Part shown: positions 38,501-50,348 of the stretch, piece after piece
Layout of the letters: each line of letters opens with the position of its first letter
How positions within the stretch are numbered: position 1 is the stretch's first letter
Assembly: GCA_038503075.1 (NCBI GenBank)
Contig: JBCAML010000001.1
Location: forward strand, 3,286,001-3,350,000
Length of the DNA: 64,000 bases
Origin: Gyromitra esculenta
Lineage: Eukaryota > Ascomycota > Pezizomycetes > Pezizales > Discinaceae
Reading direction: 5' to 3'
Program-made: the position numbers and the translations under genes
The notes under the pieces: generated by a model
Databases searched by the model: none
What the model was told of the DNA's origin: nothing
The model's input: only the letters and a program-made list of their open reading frames with translations

Positions 38501-39481
38501 TCATGGTAACATTCCGAAACTCGGGTTGCTCCAAGAATCTTGTGCGCAGGGTTTCTATAATTGGTGTCTCGAAGATGTAGCCTAAAGGTATCCAATTGAG
38601 GAAACGCAGTAGTGTCTCTAGTGTTGCTTTAATAAGGCTTGGCTGTTCAGCCATCTGTAGGACCTCGGAACAAAGCTGAAAGATAGAAGAGAATTCTTGG
38701 CACATAGTCGTCTTCAGGTTCTTGGTCTTGGATTGGGTCATCTGCTCCGCCGAGAAATCGAATACCTCCTCTGAAAGCAATCGGAGGATAGCCATGTTGT
38801 TTTCACAAATAGAAAGATTGCTCCGGCATGAGCTGATGATTTCGTTGATGAAGTCTGGCCAGTCATGGGGCCAATCTTGCTTCAGTATCGATACGAGAAC
38901 AAGATTCAGCTTATTAATCAGAATTCTCTGTTGATGCAAACTCTCTGGTGAAGATGAGGCTTGGATAATAAACCCAACCACGAAATTCCGTATTCCTGTA
39001 GTGATTAAATTTAGATGTTAAGGTCGGTACATAAGATATCCTCGCACTATACTATGCTTACCTTGCCTCTGCTCTTTAGGTAGAATCTTCCATCGGGTCT
39101 GTATAACGTTATCGAGAACCTGCAACCCAAGAACTGAATAGATCAGCGACGCGAATCAAAAATATGTGGGGGACATACCTACATTTCGTTTGTGGATAAT
39201 TCGCAGATTCCAGCAATTTATCAACTAAAATCCAAGAGTCCGGATTCTCACGGAACTAAAGGTAAAGTTAACACCAGGCAAGGGCCAAACGAGAACGTAC
39301 AAGTGGATGGAAACACAAACCTGATTCAAAACCAGCTGCGCGTTTTTTTGCTGCGAAAACAGTCAAAACGTGTAATGAAGATCGAGAGCCACAAATAATT
39401 GCATGTGCTTACTTCAGGACCTCTTCCCTCATAAAACGTGCGAACATGTTTATCCAGCTCGTCGATAGAGATAGCAGTCAT
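35541..39481 (-). CDS. CRM1: Exportin-1 (CRM1), leucine-rich NES nuclear export receptor
   Basis: A 1,076-residue protein in 13 exons: 39481-39413, 39350-39321, 39255-39183, 39133-39062, 38995-38286, 38228-37893, 37831-37384, 37331-37075, 37020-36807, 36735-36358, 36299-36069, 36016-35845 and 35781-35541. HEAT-repeat karyopherin: an importin-beta N-terminal region (QVLNQF...[13 protein letters not shown]), the Xpo1 domain and the CRM1 C-terminal domain ([20 protein letters not shown]), ending in an acidic tail EMDDVEL. Length agrees with yeast (1,084) and human (1,071). The NES-groove motif reads [15 protein letters not shown], with Thr529 where leptomycin-sensitive homologues have Cys. Three introns require AAG acceptors (37832, 37332 and 36736), since other AGs break the frame. 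Function: Ran-GTP-dependent export of proteins and ribosomal subunits. Confidence 0.97.
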
Positions 39482-42400
39482 GTCTATGTTTGGGTTCGTA
39501 CTCTGGATCTAAGTGAAGACTCTTGCACCAGAGTTTGGAAAGGAAAATTGGCAATCGATAAACAATGGATATCTAAGTTTCAGAGCGTTCCGAACTGCTG
39601 AGCAAGCAGTTGGCGATTGATATTCGTTTGATTAGGGATGGCGGGGTAGGAAGATGATCTGAGATGACGCTGGGTTTTAGCAAAAGCAACAATGAACCTT
39701 CAGTTACTCCCAGGTATACGTACATACGGCCGAAGGTTTCCTGTGACGCAAACACAAAAAAAAACGTAATTTGCCCAGAAGAACTGTGTGGAGCAGACAA
39801 AGGTAGAGAGAAGCGGAGGGCCAGGGCTGCAGGAAGACAAGCGAAGGCGGGGCGGCTGACCTCTCTATCCGTCATGAGCTTAGTCAGCCTTAGTTTTTGA
39901 CACCACAAGAGCCGCAAAAGCCTGGGCTAACGTTATTCTCTTCCAAAAAAACATTTACGATACATGTAGCTAAAATAATGTTCGGAGGAAAAAAAATCGC
40001 AGCCCACGCTTGTATTTTTTGCAAGCATTTAGTTACATATTTACCGAAACCTATTTACATGGTAGGTGTAAAATGAGAAGGGACATAATGTTACGTGTGT
40101 GTAACCGTCGCTCGAGTGATAGTCCATGAAAAGTATCACCCGGAAATTCACTATTATAAAAGATGTCTTTAATGCACCACAAAGTGTTGGCTTGCATCTC
40201 ACAGTGCCTGTAAAGGCTCACTCAGAATATATAGTCAAGTAGTATTATATCTACATATAAGTGTGGTTTCTGTTTTTACTGGGCGTTCTATATCACAGTT
40301 CTTTATCCTAAAGCAAAAAGCTTCTTTCCGTGCTACTTTCTAATTGCTCCACATCCATCCAAAAGTTATATAAATGGGTGGTATCGAGTGATGTTTCATG
40401 ATTTTAGTTATCGTTAATCCTGTCATCACAGTCCGGATTTTGTACGATGCATTTTAGCCCAATCTAGTTGACACTCTACTGGTGACACAGGGATTCTGGA
40501 TCCTTTCATTTCGTTCAAGAAGGGTTTCGAAAAAGCTGCTGGTAGCCGAGCACAACTCCTTATATCTGTGTATGTATGTGTCTGTAGCGCATGAGGGTTT
40601 TCTCCAACGGAGTACAAAATGTATGGTTTTATAGGCAGAAGATCCGTGTAAGAAATGTGGATAGGACCTACGCAACTCATCTTGAAGATATCCAGCCCTT
40701 TCTGGGTACGAGGACTTGTAAGCGATGCTTCTAGATTACATATATTGTCCGATGGGTAAGAGTGGTTGGTATTACAATATCTACATAAGTAGATATTGGC
40801 ACTGCTAGCTACAGAGTTGTGCGGAGAAATGTAATTTTTTCGATGGTTGGTGTATAGGCGTCTTGATGCCTGTGGGTGCTGCGAAAGTGTAACTTCTGTA
40901 ATTTAGGATAATGTTATTATTACCTGGAGGGTCTTTGGCCGGCATCCTAAAATACGCAGTGGCGAGCAGCCGAACGTCTGCGGTGTTTTCTTGGGCATGG
41001 TCATAGAAACCGGAAAACTTTGATACCTATTTTCATATAAGTTTCTATGAGAGTAGGGATTGAAGGTTTCTAATTTTTACATTTATACCTGAGTACTTAT
41101 GATTGTACTCGCGGTGGGAGGTTTTTTCTATTCGAGTCAGCTCTGCCTCCGTATCGGCAACATTACTGCCGAGTGGCTATGAGAAAAAGCGAGTCGTAAT
41201 GAGACCCTGTAATTGATGTAGCTCAATACTAGCGTAGTAGTTACGACAAGCGTTGTTCTAATTTCTCACTTTGGATTTACAATTTTTTTTTTTTTGCGTT
41301 TAATTGAAAAGGATGTTTGGTGTAGAATGTTTTTGAGCCTACCAATTCCTAGAGGTTAGTGAAAGTGAGTTTATTTGTTTGTGCATTGTGTTTGAGGAAC
41401 CGATTGCAGCGATTTTCACTGATAAATGCTGTCAAAGCTGGTGTTGGAAGAGTTGCCGTTAGGGAAGCACAGAGAAGCTGAAAGGCTTGGATGCACCTGG
41501 AAAAACTGCCAAGCGTCGCAATTTCCGTAGGAAGGGAACCTCTCTCTACCCGTTTGGTCCTGTGCCTTTTAATCCTGGTTGGTGTGGCCCCCTTTCACAT
41601 TCCCGGCCTCATATCGACGGCTCGCATGGGCTTCAATTGGTCTCCTTCGCAGCGAGCAGGGTTTTTGTGTACCTGCTGCCTGTTCCTGTCTCAAGCGATG
41701 CCGATACAGGATGCAGCAACGTGTGTGGGAGCGTTTGACCACCAATTTCATGCTGGGAAAGAGAGAAAGGAAACCAAAAGAGGTAGAAAGGGATGTTTCT
41801 TGTTCCTGAGAACCTGGTGAACAGCAAATGGGCCAATCTCGCTCCACAGCCGCCCGCTCGCGGGCTGTCTCATATCCAGCCAGGCCCAGACAGCAGCCGG
41901 CTCCATCCCTCATCTAGCTAATCTCTTCCTTCTCGATCTTCGTCTTCTGTTCACCGTGTCTCTCCTTTCCTTCCTCGTTTTCACTGTTTTCCATCCTCCT
42001 CCTTTTTCTTTCTCCCCCACCCCTTCTTCCATCTGTCTCCACCACATCGTTGGGCTCGCCAGACAGAGGCTCTCCGGTCAGAAAGTTCACGTTGCTATTC
42101 GGTCAGCAAGCCTCTATCAGTCACTCTTTTGACCCACGTACACTTTGCACTACGCTTTTGTTTCTCACCTCAGTCCTTCATTATCTTCTCGTGAAAAATT
42201 CGCTATTCCATGACTCTCTTTCACTCACTATCACTATTTTACATTTAACACCTTGGTGCAATTAATTGATAAATATTTCCTTGGCTACGGAAAGAAAAGG
42301 AGGATCGCTGTCTCTACAATTAAACAACTATCGTCTTTTCTTTTCCTTGCTGCTGCCTCAACTCAGTTGAAGTTGGTTTTTGTATTTATATACATTCCGA

Positions 42401-42536
42401 TCTGGCTGCCCCATCAACTTGTCAAGATAGTCTGTCTATTAGATAGCATCTGAGGTTAGTATAAACCGGTGTCCTTGTGTTCTCTTAGTTTTTGCAGCTG
42501 ACATGTATGTTGACTACATCTCAGTTTAATACATTC
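39482..42536. other. 3-kb spacer with long pyrimidine-rich leader at right
   Basis: No gene was found. A perfect 10-bp hairpin (CAATATCTAC, 4-nt loop, inverse; 40775-40798) and a TACATGTA palindrome (39961-39968) are present. From 41930 to 42300 the plus strand is strongly CT-rich (TTTCTTTCTCCCCCACCCC type), which I read as promoter/5' leader of the next gene. An out-of-frame short uORF begins at 42503 (8 codons). Confidence 0.55.
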
Positions 42537-44634
42537 ATGCATACTCACGGGCACCACCGTTGGCATGAGCTTGGGCGTCGAAAGGCTACAGCTGCGCCAG
42601 CAGCCGTACCGTTTAATGATCTACCTTCCATAACCATTGAGAAGCGCGAAACCACAACAGCCTCGTCGGCGGCCTCATCGACCTGTACTAAGGGTGATAC
42701 GTCCTCCCGATGTGAGCTGCCAGCAGGTGCTACCAATTCCACACTGCCTATTTTACTGGGTGCACTGTGAGTCTTATACTTTTAACTTCGGAAATATAAC
42801 TGTCTTGCTGACATCTATCAGTGTTCCGATTTTTGTTGCCGTCCTTGTTTTGGTATGGCTTCACCGAAGACACACTCAAAAGCTACTAAAGGAAGATGCA
42901 ATGGATAAGACAAAGAGTATGGATTTTGGGATGGAATTTGGGGGGGGGGGTAGTACGCGCTCAAAAATCCCAAAGGCCCATCTTGCCGGCGGGGAGAAGT
43001 CCGATAGCCGCAGTCGTCGGCAGGTTTCGCTAGATATGGATGTGGCCTCCCCATATCTGCTTCCTGCGGTCCTGCATAACTCACGCGACACTCTGCACAC
43101 ACTGAATGCCAGCGGGGATGATCGGTATGGGCGTCCCATGACGGCTAGCTCTAGCCAACATGGAGCTTCACCTTTTTCAGGAAACGGTCGCGATAGAGAC
43201 TCATCAATCTATGCACATTCGCTGAGACACGATGACAGTCCTGATGGCTCGCAGATGAGTATGAATGGGGGATTGCTTAGTGGAGCTTCGCCCATGCCAA
43301 TGTCGACACCCCCTCCCCCACGAAAGGGGTCTTTACCAGCTGTTTCTTCACCGCGCAGTCTTGTTCCGCAGATCAGCATTCCATCACCATCTAACAAATT
43401 ACCTCTCTCGGGTTTGCCTCCTAACCCTCGTGCCGGCATTCCTATACATCAAGTCGACGAAGAAAGTAAACGTGTTGTGGTTGAACAACCAATCCCTCAG
43501 AATCCCTCCAAAGGCCTTCCTTCTGCACTCCAAATTGGTCAGCCATCACCTAAGATCGACATTCAGTTTGACTTGACGGAGTCGTCTAGGCCACTCTCAA
43601 ATGACCAGAGTGAGTATGGTGAAGGACCTCAATTTCGTCTGTCTATGGCTTCCGAGCAAAGCGACATGGAGAATTCTACTCGGACCCAAGCAGCTGGCCG
43701 TAAGAGCCTGGCTCCTGGAGCTTTCGAAGATCGTAGGTTGTCTGTGGGATTCCGCCCTCTTCCCCCAGAAGGCACTGCGGATGAGAATGCAGAGGAGCGT
43801 GCGATGCGAATTAGATCTTTCTATAAAGAGTACTTTGAGGATACTTCTCCCGCGCCTCCTCTTCCAACCCAGCCTAAAGGCTCTGGCCGTCAGGAAGATC
43901 ACCACGGTGAATATCATGACGACAGTGTTGCTGTGTACGACCAAGAGACTGGTCGTTTTGTTATCCCCGGGGCAAAACCGTTTGCAGAGCCCCCAACTAG
44001 ACGTGCAATGACTCCTCCACCTAGAATGCCACCTCGATTTGGTGGGCCCCAATCAAGAGGTGGATCTGCGGCTAGTGGTCGTTTTATGCCTACAGGTCCT
44101 AGGTCCTTCTCATCTGCTAGTGGACGATTGGGTCCTGGAGCGCCTCCACCTCAACGGAAACCGATTGCTCCTCCCGCACCACTTCATCTTTTACCCACGC
44201 CTTCTATGCTAAGGGAAGATGCGTTTGCTACACCCATTATGTTCGCTCCTCCCTCGAGGCTTCCCGGTGAGGGTTCAGAGTCGCCTAGCCTTCGTGGGGG
44301 AATTCGGCCCTACTCGCCCAGTGTATCTCCACACATACCACTCGCATCTGCCTTCGATGAACTCTCCGTCCTCCCCAATCCGCATAGTTTAAGAAATTCT
44401 TCGACCTTCACTGGACTTGATTTTGCTCCACCACGGAAATTTAAAAATGACGATGTAATAAGCGATGCCGGTAGTATCAGAAGCAACAAAAGTGGAGTGT
44501 CAGCGATGCAGGTTCAAAATATTAGAAACGGGGCATATCGTGTATCGCGTATTCCCCAAAACGTCGTACCAGCTAAGGATGCAATTGCTTCGAATCTTAA
44601 GCCCACCTGGGACATGAGGCCTCACGCCGGTTAG
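42537..44634 (+). CDS. Single-pass membrane protein with long Pro/Ser-rich cytoplasmic tail (SKG6/TOS2-like)
   Basis: A 680-residue protein from two exons (42537-42766 and 42822-44634); an in-frame ATG at 42507 would add ten residues. A short Thr/Ser-rich ectodomain without an obvious signal peptide precedes one transmembrane helix (about 67-89; LLGALVPIFVAVLVLVWLHRRH). A 590-residue, mostly disordered tail rich in Pro, Ser, Arg and Gly follows, with a conserved-looking block ERAMRIRSFYKEYFED and the motif DQETGRFVIPGAKPF. The TM sequence and layout recall the SKG6/TOS2 family of yeast polarity proteins (Pfam SKG6 helix), but the tail has no enzymatic domain. Likely a plasma-membrane anchor for polarity or septum factors; this role is inference. 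Preceded by a long CT-rich leader with a uORF. Confidence 0.75.
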
Positions 44635-46788
44635 GGGTTTGTTCAAGCACAGTATAGATTTCTTTCTTTTGGGTGTATGGGTTCTCTATGGACAGCGTTT
44701 TCGGCAATGATGACCTCTAAAACTGAAAGAGCGCAGGCGACCGGCGGCAGTATTTCCTTGATTTCATATTTTTCTTTTAACGATCAGTGGTTCTGGCGAT
44801 ATCTAGCACAAAGTCGAGCCAATCGCAAGTACAAATCAGCAAATAACGACGCTAGTCATGAGGGCGAAGTTAGTTTCTTTAGATTTGAAGGTTGTGTGGT
44901 GGCCAGATGTAATTGCGTGCTGGGCGTGCTCAGTTTGTCTGGGTAAATGGATGGGGAAGGCGAAATGTTTGAGTCAAGTAGTGGAAGGAGAGCTTCTGCT
45001 ATACCCTCTTTTTTCTGTGCAGGGGTTTTTCTCAGTTTTTCTTATTTATTTCGAGTTTCTGTCAATAGCCTGGTCCTGAGCATATGATTAAGAACTGGAT
45101 GGGGGATCTTGAAGATAACTTGGGGCCAAATTTCGGGTGGAGCCACATCGTGTAGTACTATGGGTATACCTCTTTATTTAACTGTCTAGTAGAGGTTTTT
45201 TCGTTTTTCGTTTTAGTCTTATTATCAGGGTTTTTTCGTTTTGTTTTTACTTGACGTTTTCTGACTTCTTTTCTGGTTTGGAACTGCTCATGATAGCGAG
45301 TTATTTCTAACAAAAATTTGTAAGTACAGTACAGGTTGTAGTATTAGCGGGGTTTTTATTTAAGTTAGCAGCGGAACAAAGTGTAGCAAGTGAATCGAAT
45401 ACGCCGCAAACCCTGCAAAAGCTAATTTGTATGACCATATTCAGCTCATGGTTGGCTGGCTATATGGAAATTGGGGTTTTTTTAAGCATGTGTCGCTGCG
45501 GAAATACAAGTATCAACGATGAGTAGATTAGGCGTAAAATTAAATAAAGAGTAACGAATGTCTTCCGGTGCATGGTCATATATCTTAAGCTGTTTGCAAC
45601 ATTTCACCCACCACGGGCACAAACGTATAGATACAAAAAAAAAAAACGAAGTTGGGTGAAACGCGTGTTTTGGGGGGGGAGGTTCCTGGGTTTGTGCCAA
45701 AATGCGAGACTATTCAAGTTAGTTGAGGAAGGTTCAAGGCATCGAGGGGAAAAGTGAAGTGAACGTGCTCTTGGGTACTTGAAGAGCCGGTAGTACACAC
45801 ATACCGTTTGCCGCTGGAGAGGATTTCAGCCGAAAAGCCGGGGTGACCCTAAACGGTCTCCATCCCACGATTCCGGTGCTGACCGTCTCGTAATTGCCCG
45901 TTCTTTGATATGTATTAATAGCCTGGGCCGTGGAACCACATATTGTCTCGTGATGGGTGAGTTTTGCGAGCCCAGCACACATCCATCCATGAGGGAGATG
46001 TGGTGTATAATAAGAGCGATGTGTACCAGAGTGGAGGATGCGAATACCAACATTTCCATAATATTACGATGAAACCCGCCGAAGCAGCACGGCTACTGGT
46101 ACACAGAACTGGCTCCTAAGTAGCAACAGACTTCCTCCTGCCAAGGTGCAACATTTCCCCGCTGTTCATACATGTACAAACGGGGAGCCGATTCCCAGAA
46201 GAAGGGCTTCCATGACTGCCTGCCTCCCCCTTGCACCTAGCTATCCTCCCCAGACATAACCACCACACACCCACGCGATCTCCCTACTCTGCTCTCGTCG
46301 TTTGGGTGCGTATCTACCGAGTTGGATACTTTGGGTGCACACAACGCACCCCTTCCTGTTCCCTCCTACCCCTTCCTTCCTTCCTTCCCTCCTTCCTTCC
46401 CTCCCTCCGTTGACTTGACTACCTTCGCCGTCGTCAGCTTCCTTGCCAGATCATCGCCTTCTTCGTCTGACTTCTGTTTGGGTTAACTTTCGGCCCTATC
46501 CACTCTTTTAGTCTTTAGACGCATTTGCTTGCTGTCGCTGTCGCTGTCACTCACTGTCACTTTCTTTAACCCCCCCAAGTCTAATCATAATCTCAATCTT
46601 CATCGCTTCATTTTGTTCTTTCTCTAACCCTTTCTGTTCTTTCCTTCTCTATCACAAATTTTCTTTCGCACGCTGTCTCTTTTGTGACCACCAATTTACT
46701 CAACCTTATAGTTCAAATCTTTCTACCTCTCCATCGGTGTTTGTCAGTTAGCACAACGCGCGCGTTGTGAAAAATTACTGCATAAACA
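44635..46788. other. 2.2-kb spacer with pyrimidine-rich leader at right
   Basis: 44640-45400 is the T-rich 3' flank of the SKG6-like gene. 46240-46788 is strongly pyrimidine-rich (including a CCTT microsatellite) and precedes the next start codon. A TACATGTA palindrome lies at 46169. No gene was recognised in 44677-46100. Confidence 0.55.
46371..46408. repeat. CCTT/CCCT microsatellite
   Basis: Tandem tetranucleotides CCTT with CCCT variants in the presumed leader/promoter of the MID2-like gene. Part of a longer polypyrimidine region. Confidence 0.8.
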
Positions 46789-48146
46789 ATGTCTGCTGAT
46801 AATTCCACATGTGCGTTGTGGCATCTTTCTCCTCCTCCTCCTGGAATATCTTGTTGTCTCTGTAGGGTTCTCCGCTAACCTTTGTAGCCAACGTGATACC
46901 CCCTCCGCCTCAAACTTCTTCCTCCCGTGGCCCTACCACCCTACCACCCACCACCATCCTACCACCTACCACCCTACCACCCACCACCCTACCTCCTACT
47001 ACGTCTCAAACAACCCCACCACCCCCCGCCGTATCCACATCGCCAGCCACAGAGATTGTTACCGAGACTATCCCGCCAAGTAGTAATTCTGTTGTCGTGA
47101 TTTTCAAGACTTCAACTAGAACGACCCCTGCTCCAGGCCAAGCTACTTCAACAACTTCAGCGCTTTCCACTTCCACCACTAGCTCATCAACAACCAATGG
47201 TTTTGCTACACAGCAGCCAACAAGCACCTCGGTGGCTGATAGCGGCAGTGGAGGGTTAAATGGAACCGCGAAGGTCGTCGTCGCTGTTGTTGTTCCAATC
47301 ATCGGTGTTGCTTTAATCGCAATCGCACTATTGTTTATGTGGAAAAGACGACAAAAAACTAAAGCCGACGCAGAAGCTAGGAGAAAAGAGGTTGAAGAGT
47401 ACGGATATAATCCCAACAATGACCCCCACGGTGGTGCAGCAGCAGCAACGGGAGTTGGAGTTGCGCGCAGCAGCAGCAACGAAGAAACTTTGTACGAAAT
47501 GACAGAAAGCGACGCAGCTGGCTATAGAGGGTGGGGCTCGACAAATGGCGGGAGGAAGGCTTCGAATATGGGTTCAAGTGTAGGGACTAGTGGTCCTTTG
47601 TCGCCGGTTGGAATGGCATTCTCCGATGGTGGCTTTCCTCAACAGCAAGGAAATGTGATCAGTTCCGGGCCAGATGGATACACCGGTGTTGCGACTTCCC
47701 CGAGCGCATCTACTTTTCCCACAGGCAATTCACCTTCCGTTGATGGTAACTCGAATGCTCCTCTGATCCATGGCAACCGCCCAACTACTGCAGATTCGAG
47801 TATCATAGGCGCTATGAACGGTCCCGTTACCGCCGATAATTCTGGAGGGATACATCGAGGTATCTCGAACGCATCTTCCAACTATTCCGCAATGACACAG
47901 TCGGATCAGTCAGATCTTGGTCAACCGTTGTCTCACCACGATGCTCAATACTATGGTGTAGACGACGGATACGAGGATGCTTACTATTCATCCAGAAATC
48001 CAACTCGTCCATATTCGGGAGACAATGGGTACGGCCCAGCACCGGTAATCAGAGATGTCTCAGCCAGACGAAATACTCGTATCGAGACGCCGACAAATAC
48101 TCACTTCCCCCAGCAAGGAAACAGTGGTATTGCGCAAAATTTTTGA
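46789..48146 (+). CDS. Single-pass membrane protein with Ser/Thr/Pro ectodomain (MID2/WSC-sensor-like layout)
   Basis: A 426-residue protein from two exons: 46789-46810 and 46888-48146. The first exon is only 22 nt (MSADNST), joined by GTGCGT to a TTTGTAG acceptor. A Thr/Pro-rich repeat (LPPTT units, about 24-45) and a Ser/Thr block form the ectodomain. A single helix (about 136-158; VVVAVVVPIIGVALIAIALL) is followed by MWKRRQK and a 250-residue disordered tail. No signal peptide is obvious, so a type III or reverse-signal-anchor insertion is likely. This layout is shared by fungal wall-stress sensors of the Mid2 type and many uncharacterised Pezizomycotina proteins; I cannot assign an orthologue. 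An alternative acceptor at 46866 (CTGTAG) gives a wrong frame. Confidence 0.75.
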
Positions 48147-49179
48147 AGAGCGTCTATTTATATGGCCAATGGTACAAATAGCTATTGTCTGGATTCGAAA
48201 GTTTTCATTCGGGGTGATTTCATAATTATTTCAGAGAGATTTGATGTTTTTTTCTAGGAGGAAGGCAGTGTGGTATTCGCATTTCGGAAAGATTTATACT
48301 GCACAGTTCTCCGTGAGGCTGTTCTCTACCATTATGTTTGCGGTCTTTTCTTTCGCTTTCCCTTTCATGCATTCATATTATCTTAGTGCATTTTCCGTGG
48401 ACTTGTGATCTTTTTCTTTACAAACTTACCTTTTTTTTTTTTGCTTTCTTGTTGTCCGTACCCGTGTATTCTCCCGGGCGGTGAGTGGGGGAGACTAAAT
48501 ATCGAATTTTTCTAATGTTGGAGTCCACTTGCGCGGCTTGGGAAATATTTAGGTTGGTGTAAAATGGTAATTTCGAATTTATGTTATTTTCTTTTTGGAC
48601 TGCATGGGGATCCGATTTCTGGTGGGGGGGGAATTCAGGTTGGTGTTTGGCTGGAGGGGAAATATGGTTGGATTTGGGAGTTGGAAAAATAAGGTGGAGG
48701 TTAGGTATTAGGTTGTTGAGGGTACTCTGGGTTCTCTTCTTTCACCATCCTACATTTATCTTTTTTCGTGTACAATTTCAATTACGGTTGAGTATATGAT
48801 CAAAGGGGTTTGCCGTCATCATGATAAGTTAGAATGCCCTGAAAAATTTACGCATGACTCGTAGGGTAGAGGAGTTATGGACTATAGGACCTCTTGCGAT
48901 AGATGCCCGAAATTCGCAATATGGTACTTTTTCAAGAACTTGGTATCGGTAACCAATGGATTGACCAGGGAGGAACTGCAGTTAGCGGGACCAATGACAT
49001 TTAAGGTCACACAAATTCAGCCACGTTGGCATCGCGTTGCAATCCAGAAGTGAAGAAGATGGTGATGGTGGATCTGAGACCTTTGTGCTAAAAATAATAC
49101 TTGGCCAAGGCTCGCTTAAAACTCAGTTTAGAGCACAACTCGACTCTGCATGTAAATAGGTCCATGCCTTGGATATCTA

Positions 49180-49204
49180 TAAAAATAAAAATAAAAATAA
49201 AAAT
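49180..49204. repeat. AAAAAT hexamer repeat (x4)
   Basis: Four tandem copies of AAAAAT in intergenic DNA. A simple microsatellite with no visible function. Confidence 0.8.
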
Positions 49205-50251
49205 CGAGCTAAGTCATGATAAAATCTGAATCTGGATATAAAGCTACGTGGAATGTGTAATGAAAGTGTGGTAATTATACGTAGCGCCCGACTGGTTAGC
49301 GTGCATGACTATTTCTCGCCCCTTTATTGAGAGGAAGAAGGCAGATAAGTACATGCATGTGCAGGAAAGCGATGCACATTGCGATCAGAGGCGATAACAC
49401 CCAACAACACCACAACTCTAGAGGTTACCAAATTCAGTAGAGGTTAATTAGATGGTTTAGGTTTGATTTCTAGAAAGGGATTTAATAAATAAAGTATACT
49501 TGGTCAATGATTCCAGCCCATCTCATACTAACCGCAGTTTTCTCTGCTAATGGGTGGCTTTTTATGAAAATAATAGCTGATATTATATCACAGGGCACAG
49601 AGAACTTATATTCTAATCGAAACTTCCAGATTTTATGAATGTTGGGTTGTGGAAAAATGTAGCGATGTACTCGTTACCAAGCCCAGAAATCGCGGGAAAC
49701 GTTCATCATTTTCCTGCACCCTACGTACATGTAGTTGCGTTACGGTGTATGGAGGTCTGGGATTGAAGAAAATCGATGTCGGGATTTCTTTCTTCCTTCG
49801 AGACATTTTAGTAGGTTAGATTAGTATATATCGTGCTGCGGATCAAGCGCGATTCCCGGAGAGTGGTCGGTGCTGGGTTCTTGCCAACTTTTCATCAATA
49901 AAACAGCAACGGCAACAACAGCAGCCGCAGTAGGGCCCACGTTTGCCATTACAGATCGTTCATTGGCTCTGGGGGAAATATCACTTCACGATAGTTGGAA
50001 TCTCCGGTTGATTGCCCCGCGCTCGCTGGCTGCAAACTCGTTTTCGAGAGGGGCAAAGTGAGAAAGAGGAGGGTAGGTTGTGTTCCGATATGGGTACTAG
50101 TAATGTCTATCGGGTGACTGACAGCTGCCGTCAATGAAGCTCGACCTTCAGTTTGAACTTTACCCCTCCTCTTCGGCTTCGCATCATCAACTTTCAGGCA
50201 TTCGATTTTTTGTCTTCGGGTATTGATTGTAGGCTGTGATATAGTCCTTTA

Positions 50252-50257
50252 CACGTG
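50252..50257. promoter_or_regulatory. CACGTG E-box upstream of PHO81-like gene
   Basis: The perfect palindrome CACGTG lies 91 bp before the first base of the PHO81-like coding sequence. CACGTG is the core site of Pho4 in yeast and NUC-1 in Neurospora, the basic helix-loop-helix activators of the phosphate response. Yeast PHO81 is itself Pho4-induced. The hexamer also occurs elsewhere in the window, so only the position is suggestive. Confidence 0.4.
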
Positions 50258-50348
50258 ATAGTAGAAAGCGGGCATACTGAATTGTTGCCCCGCCATCTCC
50301 AGAGCCTCATCATAAGTTGGCGCCAGCAGCAGCAGCAGCAACGGCAGC

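Larger units (their letters stand above)
48147..50348. other. 2.2-kb spacer upstream of PHO81-like gene
   Basis: The left part is T-rich 3' flank with several G runs (48620-48670). A four-unit AAAAAT hexamer repeat is at 49180-49204, and a TACATGTA palindrome at 49726. The right end contains the PHO81-like promoter/leader: a CACGTG site (50252-50257), a CAG/CAA-rich run (50323-50348) and a 30-codon uORF starting at 50134. No further gene was recognised. Confidence 0.55.

Noticed and set aside
41487..41913. Open frames on both strands in the CRM1-SKG6 spacer
   Set aside because: No domain, mutually overlapping, and located just upstream of a CT-rich leader; treated as promoter DNA.
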